Below, in pieces: positions 39,336 through 47,859 of a stretch of 64,000 bases of DNA. Under the pieces are notes generated by a model. That model saw only the letters and a list, made by a program, of their open reading frames with translations. It was not told the origin of the DNA and did not search any database. The translations under genes and the position numbers were made by a program. Source of the stretch: Sphingomonas beigongshangi (lineage in GTDB: Bacteria; Pseudomonadota; Alphaproteobacteria; Sphingomonadales; Sphingomonadaceae). The DNA lies in assembly GCF_016820445.1 (NCBI RefSeq), contig NZ_JADHDT010000004.1, positions 124,001 to 188,000 on the forward strand. Direction: 5' to 3'. The first letter of the stretch is position 1. The number at the start of each line of letters is the position of its first letter.

Positions 39336-41390
39336 ATGAAGATGCTGCTTTCCGCGAGCCTGCTCGCTCTCGCCCCCGCCGTCCTCGCACCGTCCCCCGC
39401 GGATGCCCGCCAACTGACGATCGACGATGTCACGATGCTGCGCCGCATCGGCGCGCCGACCGTATCGCAGGACGGTCGCTGGCTGGTATGGGCGCAGCGC
39501 GAGACCGATATCGCCGCGGACCGCGGGCGGTACGATCTGTGGCGGCTGGATCTGCGGCGAAAGGGCACGGCGCCGGAAAAGCTGGTCGGCGAACCTGATG
39601 TCGACGAGAACTCGCCGCAGGTCGTCGGCGACACCGTCTATTATACCGCCAACAAGGGTGGCGAGGACGCGATCTGGGCCGTGCCGGTCGCTGGCGGGAC
39701 GCCGCGCAAGCTGACGGATTTCCGCGGCGGCTTCGGCGGGTTCAAGGTCGCGCCGACGGGCGACCGCATCGCCGTCTGGGCGGATCGCAAGCCCAACGCG
39801 CCCAGCCTCGAGCCCGCGGTCGAGAAGAAAGCCGCCGACGCCGGCGCGGCACGCGTCTACGACAAGATGTTCGTTCGCCACTGGGACAGCTGGGCCGACG
39901 GCACGCATTCGCAGCTGTTCGTGCTGCCGCTCGGTCCGGACGGCGCGCCGGGCAATGGCGTCGCGGTCGAGCACGGGCTCGACGGCGACACGCCGTCCCG
40001 ACCCTTCGGCGGCGGGGAGGAAGTATCGTGGAGCGCGGACGGTCGCACGCTGTATTTTGCGCTGCGCGTCGCGGGCACCACCGAACCCTTGTCGACCAAT
40101 CTCGACATCTGGTCGGTGCCGGCCGACGGCTCATCGGCACCCGTCAACCTGACCGAGGCGAACAAGGCCACCGACACGTTGCCGACGGTGTCGCCGGACG
40201 GCAAGTCGCTCGCCTGGGTCGCGATGCGGCGGCCAGGCTATGAGGCGGACCGACAGGTGCTGATGCTGCGCGATGTCGCCAGTGGTCAGGTTCGCGCGCT
40301 GACGGAGGGCTGGGACCGTTCTGTCGGCTCGATCACCTGGTCGCCCGATTCGAAGCGCATCTACGTCACCGCGCAGGATACGCAGGAAATGCCGCTCTGG
40401 GCGGTGGATCCGAAGTCGGGCAAGGTCGAGCGTCTGACGCAGCAGGGCCATGTCTCCGCCGTCGCGGCAACGCCGGCGGGCGCGGTCGTCGCGCTCAACA
40501 GCCTCACCGCGCCGGATGACTTCTACGCGATCGCCGGTCGCGGCAAGCCGCGGCGCCTGACCAGCGTCAACGCCGACCGTCTGGCGGGTATCGACATGCC
40601 GACGGTGACGCGGTTCAGCTTCACCGGGGCGAACGCCGATACCGTCTGGGGCTATGTGGTGAAGCCCGCTGGCGCGACCGGCAAGGTCCCCGTCGCCTAT
40701 ATGGTGCACGGCGGCCCGCAGGGATCGAGCGACAACAGCTGGTCCTATCGCTGGAATCCGGCGGTGTTCGCCGGGGCGGGCTACGGCCTCGTCGCGGTCG
40801 ATTTTCACGGGTCCACCGGTTACGGCCAGGCCTTCACCGACGCGATCCGCAACAATTGGGGCGGATGGCCGCTGGAGGACCTGCAGAAGGGGATCGCCGC
40901 CGCGACCGCGAAGTTCGGCTGGCTCGACGGCGACAAGGCCTGCGCGCTCGGCGCGTCCTACGGCGGCTACATGATGAACTGGTTCGAGGGTCGCTGGCCC
41001 GACCGGTTCAAGTGCATCGTCCAGCACGACGGCGTCTTCGATGCGCGCGCCATGGCCTATGAGACCGAGGAGCTGTGGTTCGACACCTGGGAACATGGCG
41101 GCAAGACCTATTTCCAGGATCCGGCCGCCTATGAGAAGTGGAATCCGGTCAACTACGTCACCGCGTGGAAGACGCCGATGCTGGTCATCACCGGCGAAAA
41201 GGACTTCCGCATCCCCTATACGCAGGGCCTGGCGGCTTTCACCGCGTTGCAGCTGCGCGACGTGCCGTCGCGGCTCGTCGTCAATCCCAACGAGAACCAC
41301 TGGGTGCTGAAGCCGAGGAACTCCCGCCAATGGTATCGCGAGGTGCTCGGCTGGATGGATCGGTGGACGAAGGACGCGCCCGCCCGGTGA
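39336..41390 (+). CDS. Exported S9 family peptidase (dipeptidyl/acylaminoacyl peptidase-like)
   Basis: A 684-residue serine peptidase with a Sec signal (MKMLLSASLLALAPAVLAPSPADA). Residues 30-400 form a WD40/beta-propeller that gates access, with repeats such as GEEVSWSADGRTLYFAL and SITWSPDSKRIYVT. The C-terminal alpha/beta-hydrolase domain has the nucleophile Ser in GASYGGYMMNW (about residue 541), Asp in GEKDFRIPYTQ and His in NENHWVLKP. It should degrade oligopeptides in the periplasm. It is transcribed alone; valS follows after 77 bases. Confidence 0.93.
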   Translation: MKMLLSASLLALAPAVLAPSPADARQLTIDDVTMLRRIGAPTVSQDGRWLVWAQRETDIAADRGRYDLWRLDLRRKGTAPEKLVGEPDVDENSPQVVGDTVYYTANKGGEDAIWAVPVAGGTPRKLTDFRGGFGGFKVAPTGDRIAVWADRKPNAPSLEPAVEKKAADAGAARVYDKMFVRHWDSWADGTHSQLFVLPLGPDGAPGNGVAVEHGLDGDTPSRPFGGGEEVSWSADGRTLYFALRVAGTTEPLSTNLDIWSVPADGSSAPVNLTEANKATDTLPTVSPDGKSLAWVAMRRPGYEADRQVLMLRDVASGQVRALTEGWDRSVGSITWSPDSKRIYVTAQDTQEMPLWAVDPKSGKVERLTQQGHVSAVAATPAGAVVALNSLTAPDDFYAIAGRGKPRRLTSVNADRLAGIDMPTVTRFSFTGANADTVWGYVVKPAGATGKVPVAYMVHGGPQGSSDNSWSYRWNPAVFAGAGYGLVAVDFHGSTGYGQAFTDAIRNNWGGWPLEDLQKGIAAATAKFGWLDGDKACALGASYGGYMMNWFEGRWPDRFKCIVQHDGVFDARAMAYETEELWFDTWEHGGKTYFQDPAAYEKWNPVNYVTAWKTPMLVITGEKDFRIPYTQGLAAFTALQLRDVPSRLVVNPNENHWVLKPRNSRQWYREVLGWMDRWTKDAPAR

Positions 41391-41467
41391 CGTGGGTCGG
41401 GCACGACCGCGGCGCATGATCGGTCGGGGGTGACGGGGGCGGCGGCGCTGGCTAAAGCCCGCTCACT

Positions 41468-44158
41468 ATGAGCGAGCTTCCCAAGACCTTCGACCCCGCC
41501 GCGATCGAGACCCGCTGGTACGACCATTGGGAGCGCAACGGGCTGTTCCGTCCCGATCGTCCGGGCGCCGAGCCCTGGACGATCGTCAACCCGCCGCCGA
41601 ACGTCACGGGGTCGCTGCACATCGGGCATGCGCTCGACAACACGTTGCAGGACATCCTGACGCGTCACGCCCGCCTGAAGGGCAAGGATGCGCTGTGGGT
41701 GGTCGGCACCGATCACGCCGGGATTGCGACGCAGATGGTCGTCGAGCGCCAGATGGCGGCGAAGGGCGAGAAGCGCACCGACTATAGCCGCGAGGACTTC
41801 GTCGCCAAGGTTTGGGACTGGAAGGCGGAGAGCGGCGGCGCGATCACGCGCCAGCTGCGCCGGCTCGGCTGCTCGATGGACTGGGCGAACGAGCGGTTCA
41901 CGATGGATGAGGGCTTTTCGAAAGCCGTGCTCAAGGTCTTCGTCGAGCTGCACCGCCAGGGCCTGCTCTATCGCGACAAGCGACTGGTCAACTGGGATCC
42001 CGGCCTCGGCACCGCGATCAGCGACCTGGAGGTCGAGACGCGCGAGATCGCCGGAAAGTTCTGGCGGTTGCGCTATCCGCTGGCCGACGGCAGCGGCCAT
42101 ATCGAGGTCGCGACGACGCGGCCGGAGACGATGCTGGCCGACATGGCGGTGGCGGTGCATCCTGACGACGCGCGCTACACCGCGCTGATCGGCAAGCAGG
42201 TGCGCCTGCCGATCACCGGCCGTCTGATCCCGATCGTCGCGGACGAGCATGCCGATCCCGAACTCGGTTCGGGCGCGGTCAAGATCACGCCGGGCCACGA
42301 CTTCAACGATTTCGAGGTCGGCCTGCGCGCCGGCATCGCCGCGCGCGACATGCTCAACATGCTCGATGCCAAGGCTCAGGTCGTCCAGACCGCCGATGGC
42401 CTGATCCCGGGCGATTTCCTCGGCCTGTCGACGGCGGATGCGCGCAAGGCGGTGGTCGCGCGGCTGAAGGACGAGAATGTCCTCATCCTGCACGTCGACA
42501 AGGACGGCAACGAGCATGACGCCGAGCCCCGGACGATCCAGACGCCCTTCGGCGACCGGTCGGGCGTGGTGATCGAGCCGTGGCTGACCGACCAATGGTA
42601 TGTCGACGCCGCCACGCTCGCCAAGCCGGCGATCGAAGCGGTGCGAAGCGAAACCATCAGGATCGTCCCCAAGACCTGGGAGAAGACCTTCTTCAACTGG
42701 ATGGAGAACATCCAGCCGTGGTGCGTCAGCCGGCAATTGTGGTGGGGTCACCGCATTCCGGCCTGGTATGCCGACGACGGTCGCGTCTTCGTGGCGGAGA
42801 CGGAAGAGGACGCGCAGGCGGAGGCGGGGGACGGCGTCGCGCTGATCCGCGATCCCGACGTGCTCGATACCTGGTTCTCCTCGGCGCTGTGGCCGTTCGC
42901 GACAATGGGGTGGCCGGATCAGAGCGATCCGACGCTCGGTAATCGCTATCCCAACGACGTGCTCATCTCCGGCTTCGACATCCTGTTCTTCTGGGATGCG
43001 CGGATGATGATGCAGGGCCTTCACTTCATGAAGGACGTGCCGTTCCGCACGCTCTACCTGCACGGGCTGGTCCGCGCCGCCGATGGCGCCAAGATGTCGA
43101 AGTCGAAGGGGAATACCGTCGATCCGCTCGGCCTGATCGACCGATATGGTGCCGACGCGCTGCGCTTCTTCATGGCGGCGATGGAAAGCCAGGGCCGCGA
43201 CATCAAGATGGATGAGAAGCGGGTCGAAGGCTATCGCAACTTCGCGACCAAGCTGTGGAACGCCGCGCGCTTCTGCCAGGCCAACGGCATCGTCGGCGCG
43301 CAAAGCCCCGCCGTCCCAGCCGCGACGCTGCCGGTGAACACCTGGATCATCGGCGAGACGATCCAGGCGGTGCAGGCGGTCGACCTCGCGCTCGCCGACT
43401 ATCGCTTCGATGGCGCCGCGAACGCGGTCTATCAGTTCGCCTGGAGCCGGTTCTGCGACTGGTACCTCGAACTGATCAAGCCGACGCTGAACGAGGATGC
43501 CACTACCCAGCCGCAGCATGCCGAGGAGACGCGCCGGGTCGCCGGCTGGGTGCTCGACCAGATCCTGGTGATGCTCCACCCGTTCATGCCCTTCATCACC
43601 GAGGAACTGTGGCATGCGATGGGCACGCGCGACGCGGACCTGATCGTCTCGCCATGGCCAGAGGTCGATGCCCGTTCGATCGACCAACAGGCGATCGCCG
43701 ACATCCAATGGCGCATCCGCCTGATCGGAGAGGTGCGCGCCGCCAAGAACGAGCTGGGCATCGCGCCCGGCACCATGCTGCGCGCCTATGTCCGCGACGC
43801 CAGCGTCGAGACGGCGAACAGGATCAATGGTGCCTATACCACGCTGCGCAAACTCGCGCGCCTCGAGGAGGTGTCGATCGAGCCCGCGCCGGCGGGGGCG
43901 GCGATCCAGATCGTCGTGGACGAGGCGACCTACATCATTCCACTGGACGGCGTGATCGACATCGATGCCGAGCGGGCGCGCCTGACCAAGGGGATCGCTG
44001 CAGCCGAAAAGGAACGCGACGCGCTTGCGGGACGTCTCGGCAACCCGAGCTTCGTCGAACGCGCCAAGCCCGAGGCGGTGGAGAAGGCCCGCGCCGACCA
44101 CGCGGAAAAGGCGGCGGAAGCGGAGCGCCTGTCGGCGGCACTGGCCCGGCTGGGGTAA
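41468..44158 (+). CDS. valS: Valine--tRNA ligase
   Basis: An 896-residue class I synthetase of normal length. The HIGH motif is SLHIGHALD (about residue 51), and KMSKS is [13 protein letters not shown] (about residue 542). The editing domain lies between ([19 protein letters not shown]). A C-terminal coiled coil binds tRNA ([54 protein letters not shown]). It charges tRNA-Val and deacylates Thr-tRNA-Val. The gene ends before a repeat-bearing spacer. Confidence 0.98.
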   Translation: MSELPKTFDPAAIETRWYDHWERNGLFRPDRPGAEPWTIVNPPPNVTGSLHIGHALDNTLQDILTRHARLKGKDALWVVGTDHAGIATQMVVERQMAAKGEKRTDYSREDFVAKVWDWKAESGGAITRQLRRLGCSMDWANERFTMDEGFSKAVLKVFVELHRQGLLYRDKRLVNWDPGLGTAISDLEVETREIAGKFWRLRYPLADGSGHIEVATTRPETMLADMAVAVHPDDARYTALIGKQVRLPITGRLIPIVADEHADPELGSGAVKITPGHDFNDFEVGLRAGIAARDMLNMLDAKAQVVQTADGLIPGDFLGLSTADARKAVVARLKDENVLILHVDKDGNEHDAEPRTIQTPFGDRSGVVIEPWLTDQWYVDAATLAKPAIEAVRSETIRIVPKTWEKTFFNWMENIQPWCVSRQLWWGHRIPAWYADDGRVFVAETEEDAQAEAGDGVALIRDPDVLDTWFSSALWPFATMGWPDQSDPTLGNRYPNDVLISGFDILFFWDARMMMQGLHFMKDVPFRTLYLHGLVRAADGAKMSKSKGNTVDPLGLIDRYGADALRFFMAAMESQGRDIKMDEKRVEGYRNFATKLWNAARFCQANGIVGAQSPAVPAATLPVNTWIIGETIQAVQAVDLALADYRFDGAANAVYQFAWSRFCDWYLELIKPTLNEDATTQPQHAEETRRVAGWVLDQILVMLHPFMPFITEELWHAMGTRDADLIVSPWPEVDARSIDQQAIADIQWRIRLIGEVRAAKNELGIAPGTMLRAYVRDASVETANRINGAYTTLRKLARLEEVSIEPAPAGAAIQIVVDEATYIIPLDGVIDIDAERARLTKGIAAAEKERDALAGRLGNPSFVERAKPEAVEKARADHAEKAAEAERLSAALARLG

Positions 44159-44175
44159 ACGGGAGGGCGGGGCTC

Positions 44176-44200
44176 GTCACCCCGGACCTGATCCGGGGAC
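44176..44200. repeat. Palindromic repeat unit CCCCGGA-N5-TCCGGGG
   Basis: A perfect seven-base-pair inverted repeat (44180-44186 and 44192-44198) in the context GTCACCCCGGACCTGATCCGGGGACC. This 25-base style of element is widespread between genes in many alphaproteobacteria. It lies 21 bases past valS and may act as a transcript 3' end or protein site. Confidence 0.6.
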
Positions 44201-44291
44201 CATCGATCCACGGGCACATCGGGCGCGGTTTGGTTGCTTGATTAGCCTCATGCGGGCCAAAGCAGTCGGGGCTTGGGTTCACCCAAAACCC

Positions 44292-44390
44292 GCCGTCATC
44301 CCGCGAAGGCGGGAATTGATTGTCACGCTGGTATTGATGGGAACCGAGAGGCCAGCCGAAATCGATCCCCGCGTCCGCGGGGATGACGAC
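44292..44390. repeat. Inverted pair of REP-like elements
   Basis: Unit 1 (44293-44321) reads GCCGTCATCCCGCG-AAG-GCGGGAATTGATT. Unit 2 (44359-44390), read in reverse complement, is GCCGTCGTCATCCCCGCG, GA and CGCGGGGATCGATTT. Each has an inner hairpin (44299-44314; 44365-44384), and the pair can fold into one large hairpin across about 40 intervening bases, like the BIME doublets of enterobacterial REP sequences. Confidence 0.6.
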
Positions 44391-44466
44391 GGCATAAGCC
44401 CCGGCGCTTGCCTTTTCCGCACGCCTCGAACACGTCTGCGCTACCCACCAACCAGAGGCGACCCAG

Positions 44467-45900
44467 ATGGCGAAACCGCAACGCGACCTGACGAGCGGGC
44501 CGATCGGACGCACGCTGTTCCTGTTCGCGCTGCCGACGCTCGGCTCCAGCGTCCTCCAGTCGATCAACGGATCGATCAACGCGATCTGGATCGGGCAGCT
44601 GCTGGGCGAGCGGGCCCTGGCGGCGACCACCAACGCGGGTCTCGTCATGTTCCTGCTCGTCTCGGCGGTGTTCGGCTTCGGCATGGCCGCGACGATCCTG
44701 ATCGGCCAGGCGATGGGACGTCGCGATATCGACGCCGTGCGCCGCGTGTTCGGCAGCGCGCTTGGCCTGTTTTCCATCCTGTCCCTGCTGGTCGTGGTCG
44801 CCGGCTGGCTGCTGGCGCCCGCGATCCTGACCGCGCTGCGCACGCCCGCGGATGCCTATCCGCTCGCGCTCGCCTATCTGCGCGTCATCTTCGTGGCGAT
44901 GCCGACCGGCTTCCTTTCGGTGCTGGTGACGATGGGACTGCGCGGCACGGGCGATTCGATGACGCCGCTCAAGTTCATGGCGCTCGGCTCGGCGATCGAT
45001 GTCGCGCTCAATCCGCTGTTCATTCGCGGTTGGGGACCGGTGCCCGCCTTCGGCATATCCGGGTCGGCGATCGCCACTTTCATCGCCAATACCGTATCGT
45101 TCGTCGCGCTGCTCGCCTTCGTCTACCGCCGCGATCTGGTCTTGCGGCTGCGTGGCGCGGAGCTGCGCTATCTCATTCCCGATCCGGCGCTGCTCCGGCC
45201 CATCGTGACCAAGGGCGTCCCGATGGGGTTGCAGATGCTGGTCGTCACGGCATCGGCGCTGGCGATGATCGGATTGGTCAACGGCTATGGCACCGGTGCG
45301 ACGGCCGCTTATGGCGCCGCCAACCAATTGTGGACGTACATCCAGATGCCGGCGATGGCCGTCGGCGCGGCGGTCAGCGCGATGGTCGCGCAGAATATCG
45401 GCGCGGACCGCTGGGACCGCGTCGCGCGGATCACGCGATCGGGCGTGCTGATCAACCTCGGCATGACGCTGACGCTGATATTGGTCGTCACCGTGCTCGA
45501 TCGCGCGGTGCTCGGCCTGTTCCTGGGAAGCGATTCGGACTCGATCGACCTCGCCGCGCACATCAATGTCATCGGATCGGCGAGCTTCCTGTTGTTCGGC
45601 GTCTCGATGGTGCTCTCGGCCACCGTGCGGGCCAATGGCGCCGTCGTCGGGCCATTGGTGATCCTGGCAATCGCATTGTTTCCGATCCGGCTGGGGCTGG
45701 CCTGGACGATGCGACCAGCCTGGGGTGCGGATGCGATCTGGTGGAGCTTCCCCGCCGGCTCCGCGGCGTCGATGCTGATGACGATCGCCTATTACCGCGC
45801 CGGCGGCTGGCGCAAGGGACGGCTGATCCCGCCGCAACGCGGCGAGGCGCAGGCGTTGGCCGACAGCCAGCCGGCCGGGAAGCCGATGCCAACCGGCTGA
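44467..45900 (+). CDS. MATE family efflux transporter
   Basis: A 477-residue inner-membrane exporter with about 12 hydrophobic segments in two homologous halves. Family features are the early FALPTLGSSVLQSINGSINAIWIGQLLGERALAATTNAG (membrane helices 1-2 with the substrate path), YLRVIFVAMPTGFLSVLVTMGLRGTGDS and the second-half GATAAYGAANQLWTYIQMPAMAVGAAVSAMVAQNIGA. It probably exports cationic drugs or metabolites in exchange for Na+ or H+. The substrate is not predictable. It ends five bases before the convergent lipid kinase gene. Confidence 0.94.
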   Translation: MAKPQRDLTSGPIGRTLFLFALPTLGSSVLQSINGSINAIWIGQLLGERALAATTNAGLVMFLLVSAVFGFGMAATILIGQAMGRRDIDAVRRVFGSALGLFSILSLLVVVAGWLLAPAILTALRTPADAYPLALAYLRVIFVAMPTGFLSVLVTMGLRGTGDSMTPLKFMALGSAIDVALNPLFIRGWGPVPAFGISGSAIATFIANTVSFVALLAFVYRRDLVLRLRGAELRYLIPDPALLRPIVTKGVPMGLQMLVVTASALAMIGLVNGYGTGATAAYGAANQLWTYIQMPAMAVGAAVSAMVAQNIGADRWDRVARITRSGVLINLGMTLTLILVVTVLDRAVLGLFLGSDSDSIDLAAHINVIGSASFLLFGVSMVLSATVRANGAVVGPLVILAIALFPIRLGLAWTMRPAWGADAIWWSFPAGSAASMLMTIAYYRAGGWRKGRLIPPQRGEAQALADSQPAGKPMPTG

Positions 45901-45905
45901 AAGGG

Positions 45906-46784
45906 TCAGGCGGGCACCATCACGTCGATGATCCCCGCCGCGATATGCGCGGTGACGGGGGTGTGCGCCAGAAGCTCGCCGTCGATCGAGATCGGCAACG
46001 GCGGTTCGGTGGCGATCCGCACCGACTTGCCGCGAAACGTGACGGTATCGTGGTGGCGCACATCGGAGCCGATGACGCTCGCCGCCCAGTTGCGGACGAG
46101 GCGCAGCTTGTAGTTGCCGACCACGGCCTGGACGACGATCTCGCCCGAATCGACCCTGGCGTCGTCGACCAGCCAGGTCCCGCCGTGATAGGGGCCGTTC
46201 GAGATACGCACCTCCGTCACGCGCATGCGCTTCTCGCCGCTGCCGTCGTCGATGATCAGCGTGAACGGCTCGAAGTGCACGAACTGATAGGCAGCCCAGC
46301 CGAGATAGCCGACGCGCCCGAGCACCTTTTTCAGGCCGTGCGGCACGGTCTCCGCAATCTGCGGGCTGATGCCCATCGCGGCGCAATTGGCGAAATAGTC
46401 GCCGTCGATCATGCCGAGATCGATGCGCCGGCGTCGCCCGTGGCGGATCACGTCGACCGCGCCCTCGACGTCGATCGGGATGCCGAGCGTGCGCGAAAAG
46501 CTGTTCGCCGTGCCGAGCGGCAGGACGCCGAGCACGACGCCGCGGCCGACCAGATGATCGACCAGGCCGCTGATCGTGCCGTCACCCCCGCCCAGCACGA
46601 CGAGATCGGGACGCTTGTCGAGCGCGCGCTTGAGCGTCGCCTCGAGCTCCTTCGGATTCTTCACCGCATGCGCGTCGACGGGGAAGGGCAGCCCCGACAT
46701 GGCGGCGCAGGCGCGTTTGAACAGCTTGCGGCCGCGCCGTGACCTCGCATTGACGATCAGGGCGGCGGAGGCGAATTCGGGCAT
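45906..46784 (-). CDS. Diacylglycerol/lipid kinase family protein
   Basis: A 292-residue protein with a DAGK catalytic domain. The nucleotide-binding motif is VVLGGGDGTISGLVDHLV, followed by LGVLPLGTANSFSRTLGIP, both typical of YegS/DgkB-like kinases. The second domain includes GISPQIAETVPHGLKKVLGRVGYLGWAAYQF and the C-terminal ISIDGELLAHTPVT. It probably phosphorylates diacylglycerol or a related lipid at the inner membrane. The start at 46784 (MPEFASAALIVNARSRRG) is chosen by homology. It is divergent from hemB across 82 bases. Confidence 0.9.
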   Translation of the reverse strand: MPEFASAALIVNARSRRGRKLFKRACAAMSGLPFPVDAHAVKNPKELEATLKRALDKRPDLVVLGGGDGTISGLVDHLVGRGVVLGVLPLGTANSFSRTLGIPIDVEGAVDVIRHGRRRRIDLGMIDGDYFANCAAMGISPQIAETVPHGLKKVLGRVGYLGWAAYQFVHFEPFTLIIDDGSGEKRMRVTEVRISNGPYHGGTWLVDDARVDSGEIVVQAVVGNYKLRLVRNWAASVIGSDVRHHDTVTFRGKSVRIATEPPLPISIDGELLAHTPVTAHIAAGIIDVMVPA

Positions 46785-46866
46785 GGGATCTTCCAACGGT
46801 TTCGCCAAAGGTTTCGTGTGCGCAACGCTTGGCAAGCGGCTTGCGATCCCGCATGGCCAATCGGTC

Positions 46867-47859
46867 ATGAACGCTGCCTATCCCGCGCTTCGCCTGCGCC
46901 GTACGCGCGCCTCCAGCTGGAGCCGCCGGCTCCATGCCGAAACCGTATTGACGCCTGCCGACCTGATCTGGCCCCTGTTCATCGTCGAGGGGGAGGGCGT
47001 CGAGCAGCCGATCGCGAGCCTGCCCGGCGTCTCGCGCTGGTCGATCGACGGTATCGTCGCACGCGCCCGCGAGGCCCGCGCGCTCGGCATCCCCTGCGTC
47101 GCGCTGTTCCCCTATACGCCCGCGCATCTCAAGACCGAGGACGGGCGAGAGGCGCTCAACCCCGACAATCTGATGTGTCGCGCGACCCGGGCGATCAAGC
47201 ATGCGGTGCCGGACCTCGGCGTGCTGACCGATGTCGCGCTCGATCCCTATACCACGCACGGCCACGACGGACTGGTCGATGCGGCGGGCTATGTGCTCAA
47301 CGATGCGACGGCGGACGTGCTGATCGGCCAGGCACTGAACCAGGCACGGGCGGGGGCGGACATCGTCGCGCCATCGGACATGATGGACGGCCGGATCGGC
47401 ATGATCCGCGGCGCGCTGGAAGGCGAGGGCGCGCACAACGTCCAGATCATGAGCTATGCCGCCAAATATGCCAGCGGCTTCTACGGCCCGTTCCGCGACG
47501 CGGTCGGCAGCCGCGGTCTGCTCAAGGGTGACAAGAAGACGTATCAGATGGACCACGCCAATGCCGAGGAGGCGCTGCGCGAAGTCGCGCTCGACCTGGC
47601 GGAGGGCGCGGACAGCGTGATGGTCAAGCCGGGCCTGCCCTATCTCGACATCATCGTGCGCGTGAAACAGCGGTTCGAGGTGCCGGTCTTCGCCTATCAG
47701 GTGTCGGGCGAATATGCGATGCTCGAGGCGTCCGTGGCCGCCGGCGCGGGCGATCGCGACGCGCTGGTCATCGAGACGCTGATGGCGTTCAAGCGGGCCG
47801 GCTGCTCGGGCGTGCTCACCTATCACGCCGCGCATGCCGCCCGCCTGCTCGGCGCCTGA
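46867..47859 (+). CDS. hemB: Delta-aminolevulinic acid dehydratase (porphobilinogen synthase)
   Basis: A 330-residue enzyme joining two 5-aminolevulinates to porphobilinogen in haem synthesis. The Schiff-base lysines are in the YAAKYASGFYGPFR and SVMVKPGLPYLD segments. The metal-site region reads TDVALDPYTTHGHDG, lacking the three cysteines of zinc-dependent enzymes (CxCxxYxxHGHCG), so this is the Mg2+-type enzyme usual in alphaproteobacteria. The next gene starts at the base after its stop. It is divergent from the lipid kinase gene. Confidence 0.97.
   Translation: MNAAYPALRLRRTRASSWSRRLHAETVLTPADLIWPLFIVEGEGVEQPIASLPGVSRWSIDGIVARAREARALGIPCVALFPYTPAHLKTEDGREALNPDNLMCRATRAIKHAVPDLGVLTDVALDPYTTHGHDGLVDAAGYVLNDATADVLIGQALNQARAGADIVAPSDMMDGRIGMIRGALEGEGAHNVQIMSYAAKYASGFYGPFRDAVGSRGLLKGDKKTYQMDHANAEEALREVALDLAEGADSVMVKPGLPYLDIIVRVKQRFEVPVFAYQVSGEYAMLEASVAAGAGDRDALVIETLMAFKRAGCSGVLTYHAAHAARLLGA

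Larger units (their letters stand above)
44159..44466. other. Intergenic spacer valS to MATE gene
   Basis: These 308 bases contain no gene I can support. They carry three short palindromic elements: one CCCCGGA..TCCGGGG unit (44180-44198) and an inverted pair of GTCATCCC-type units (44292-44390). A GGCGACCCAG stretch precedes the ATG at 44467 with only weak ribosome binding similarity. No T-run follows any hairpin. Confidence 0.6.

Noticed and set aside
41216..44101. A 961-codon open frame antisense to valS
   Set aside because: Same shadow effect; no conserved motifs, and it runs across the S9 peptidase/valS boundary.
44180..44198. Rho-independent terminator of valS
   Set aside because: The palindrome is perfect but no T-run follows on either strand; it fits a dispersed repeat better.
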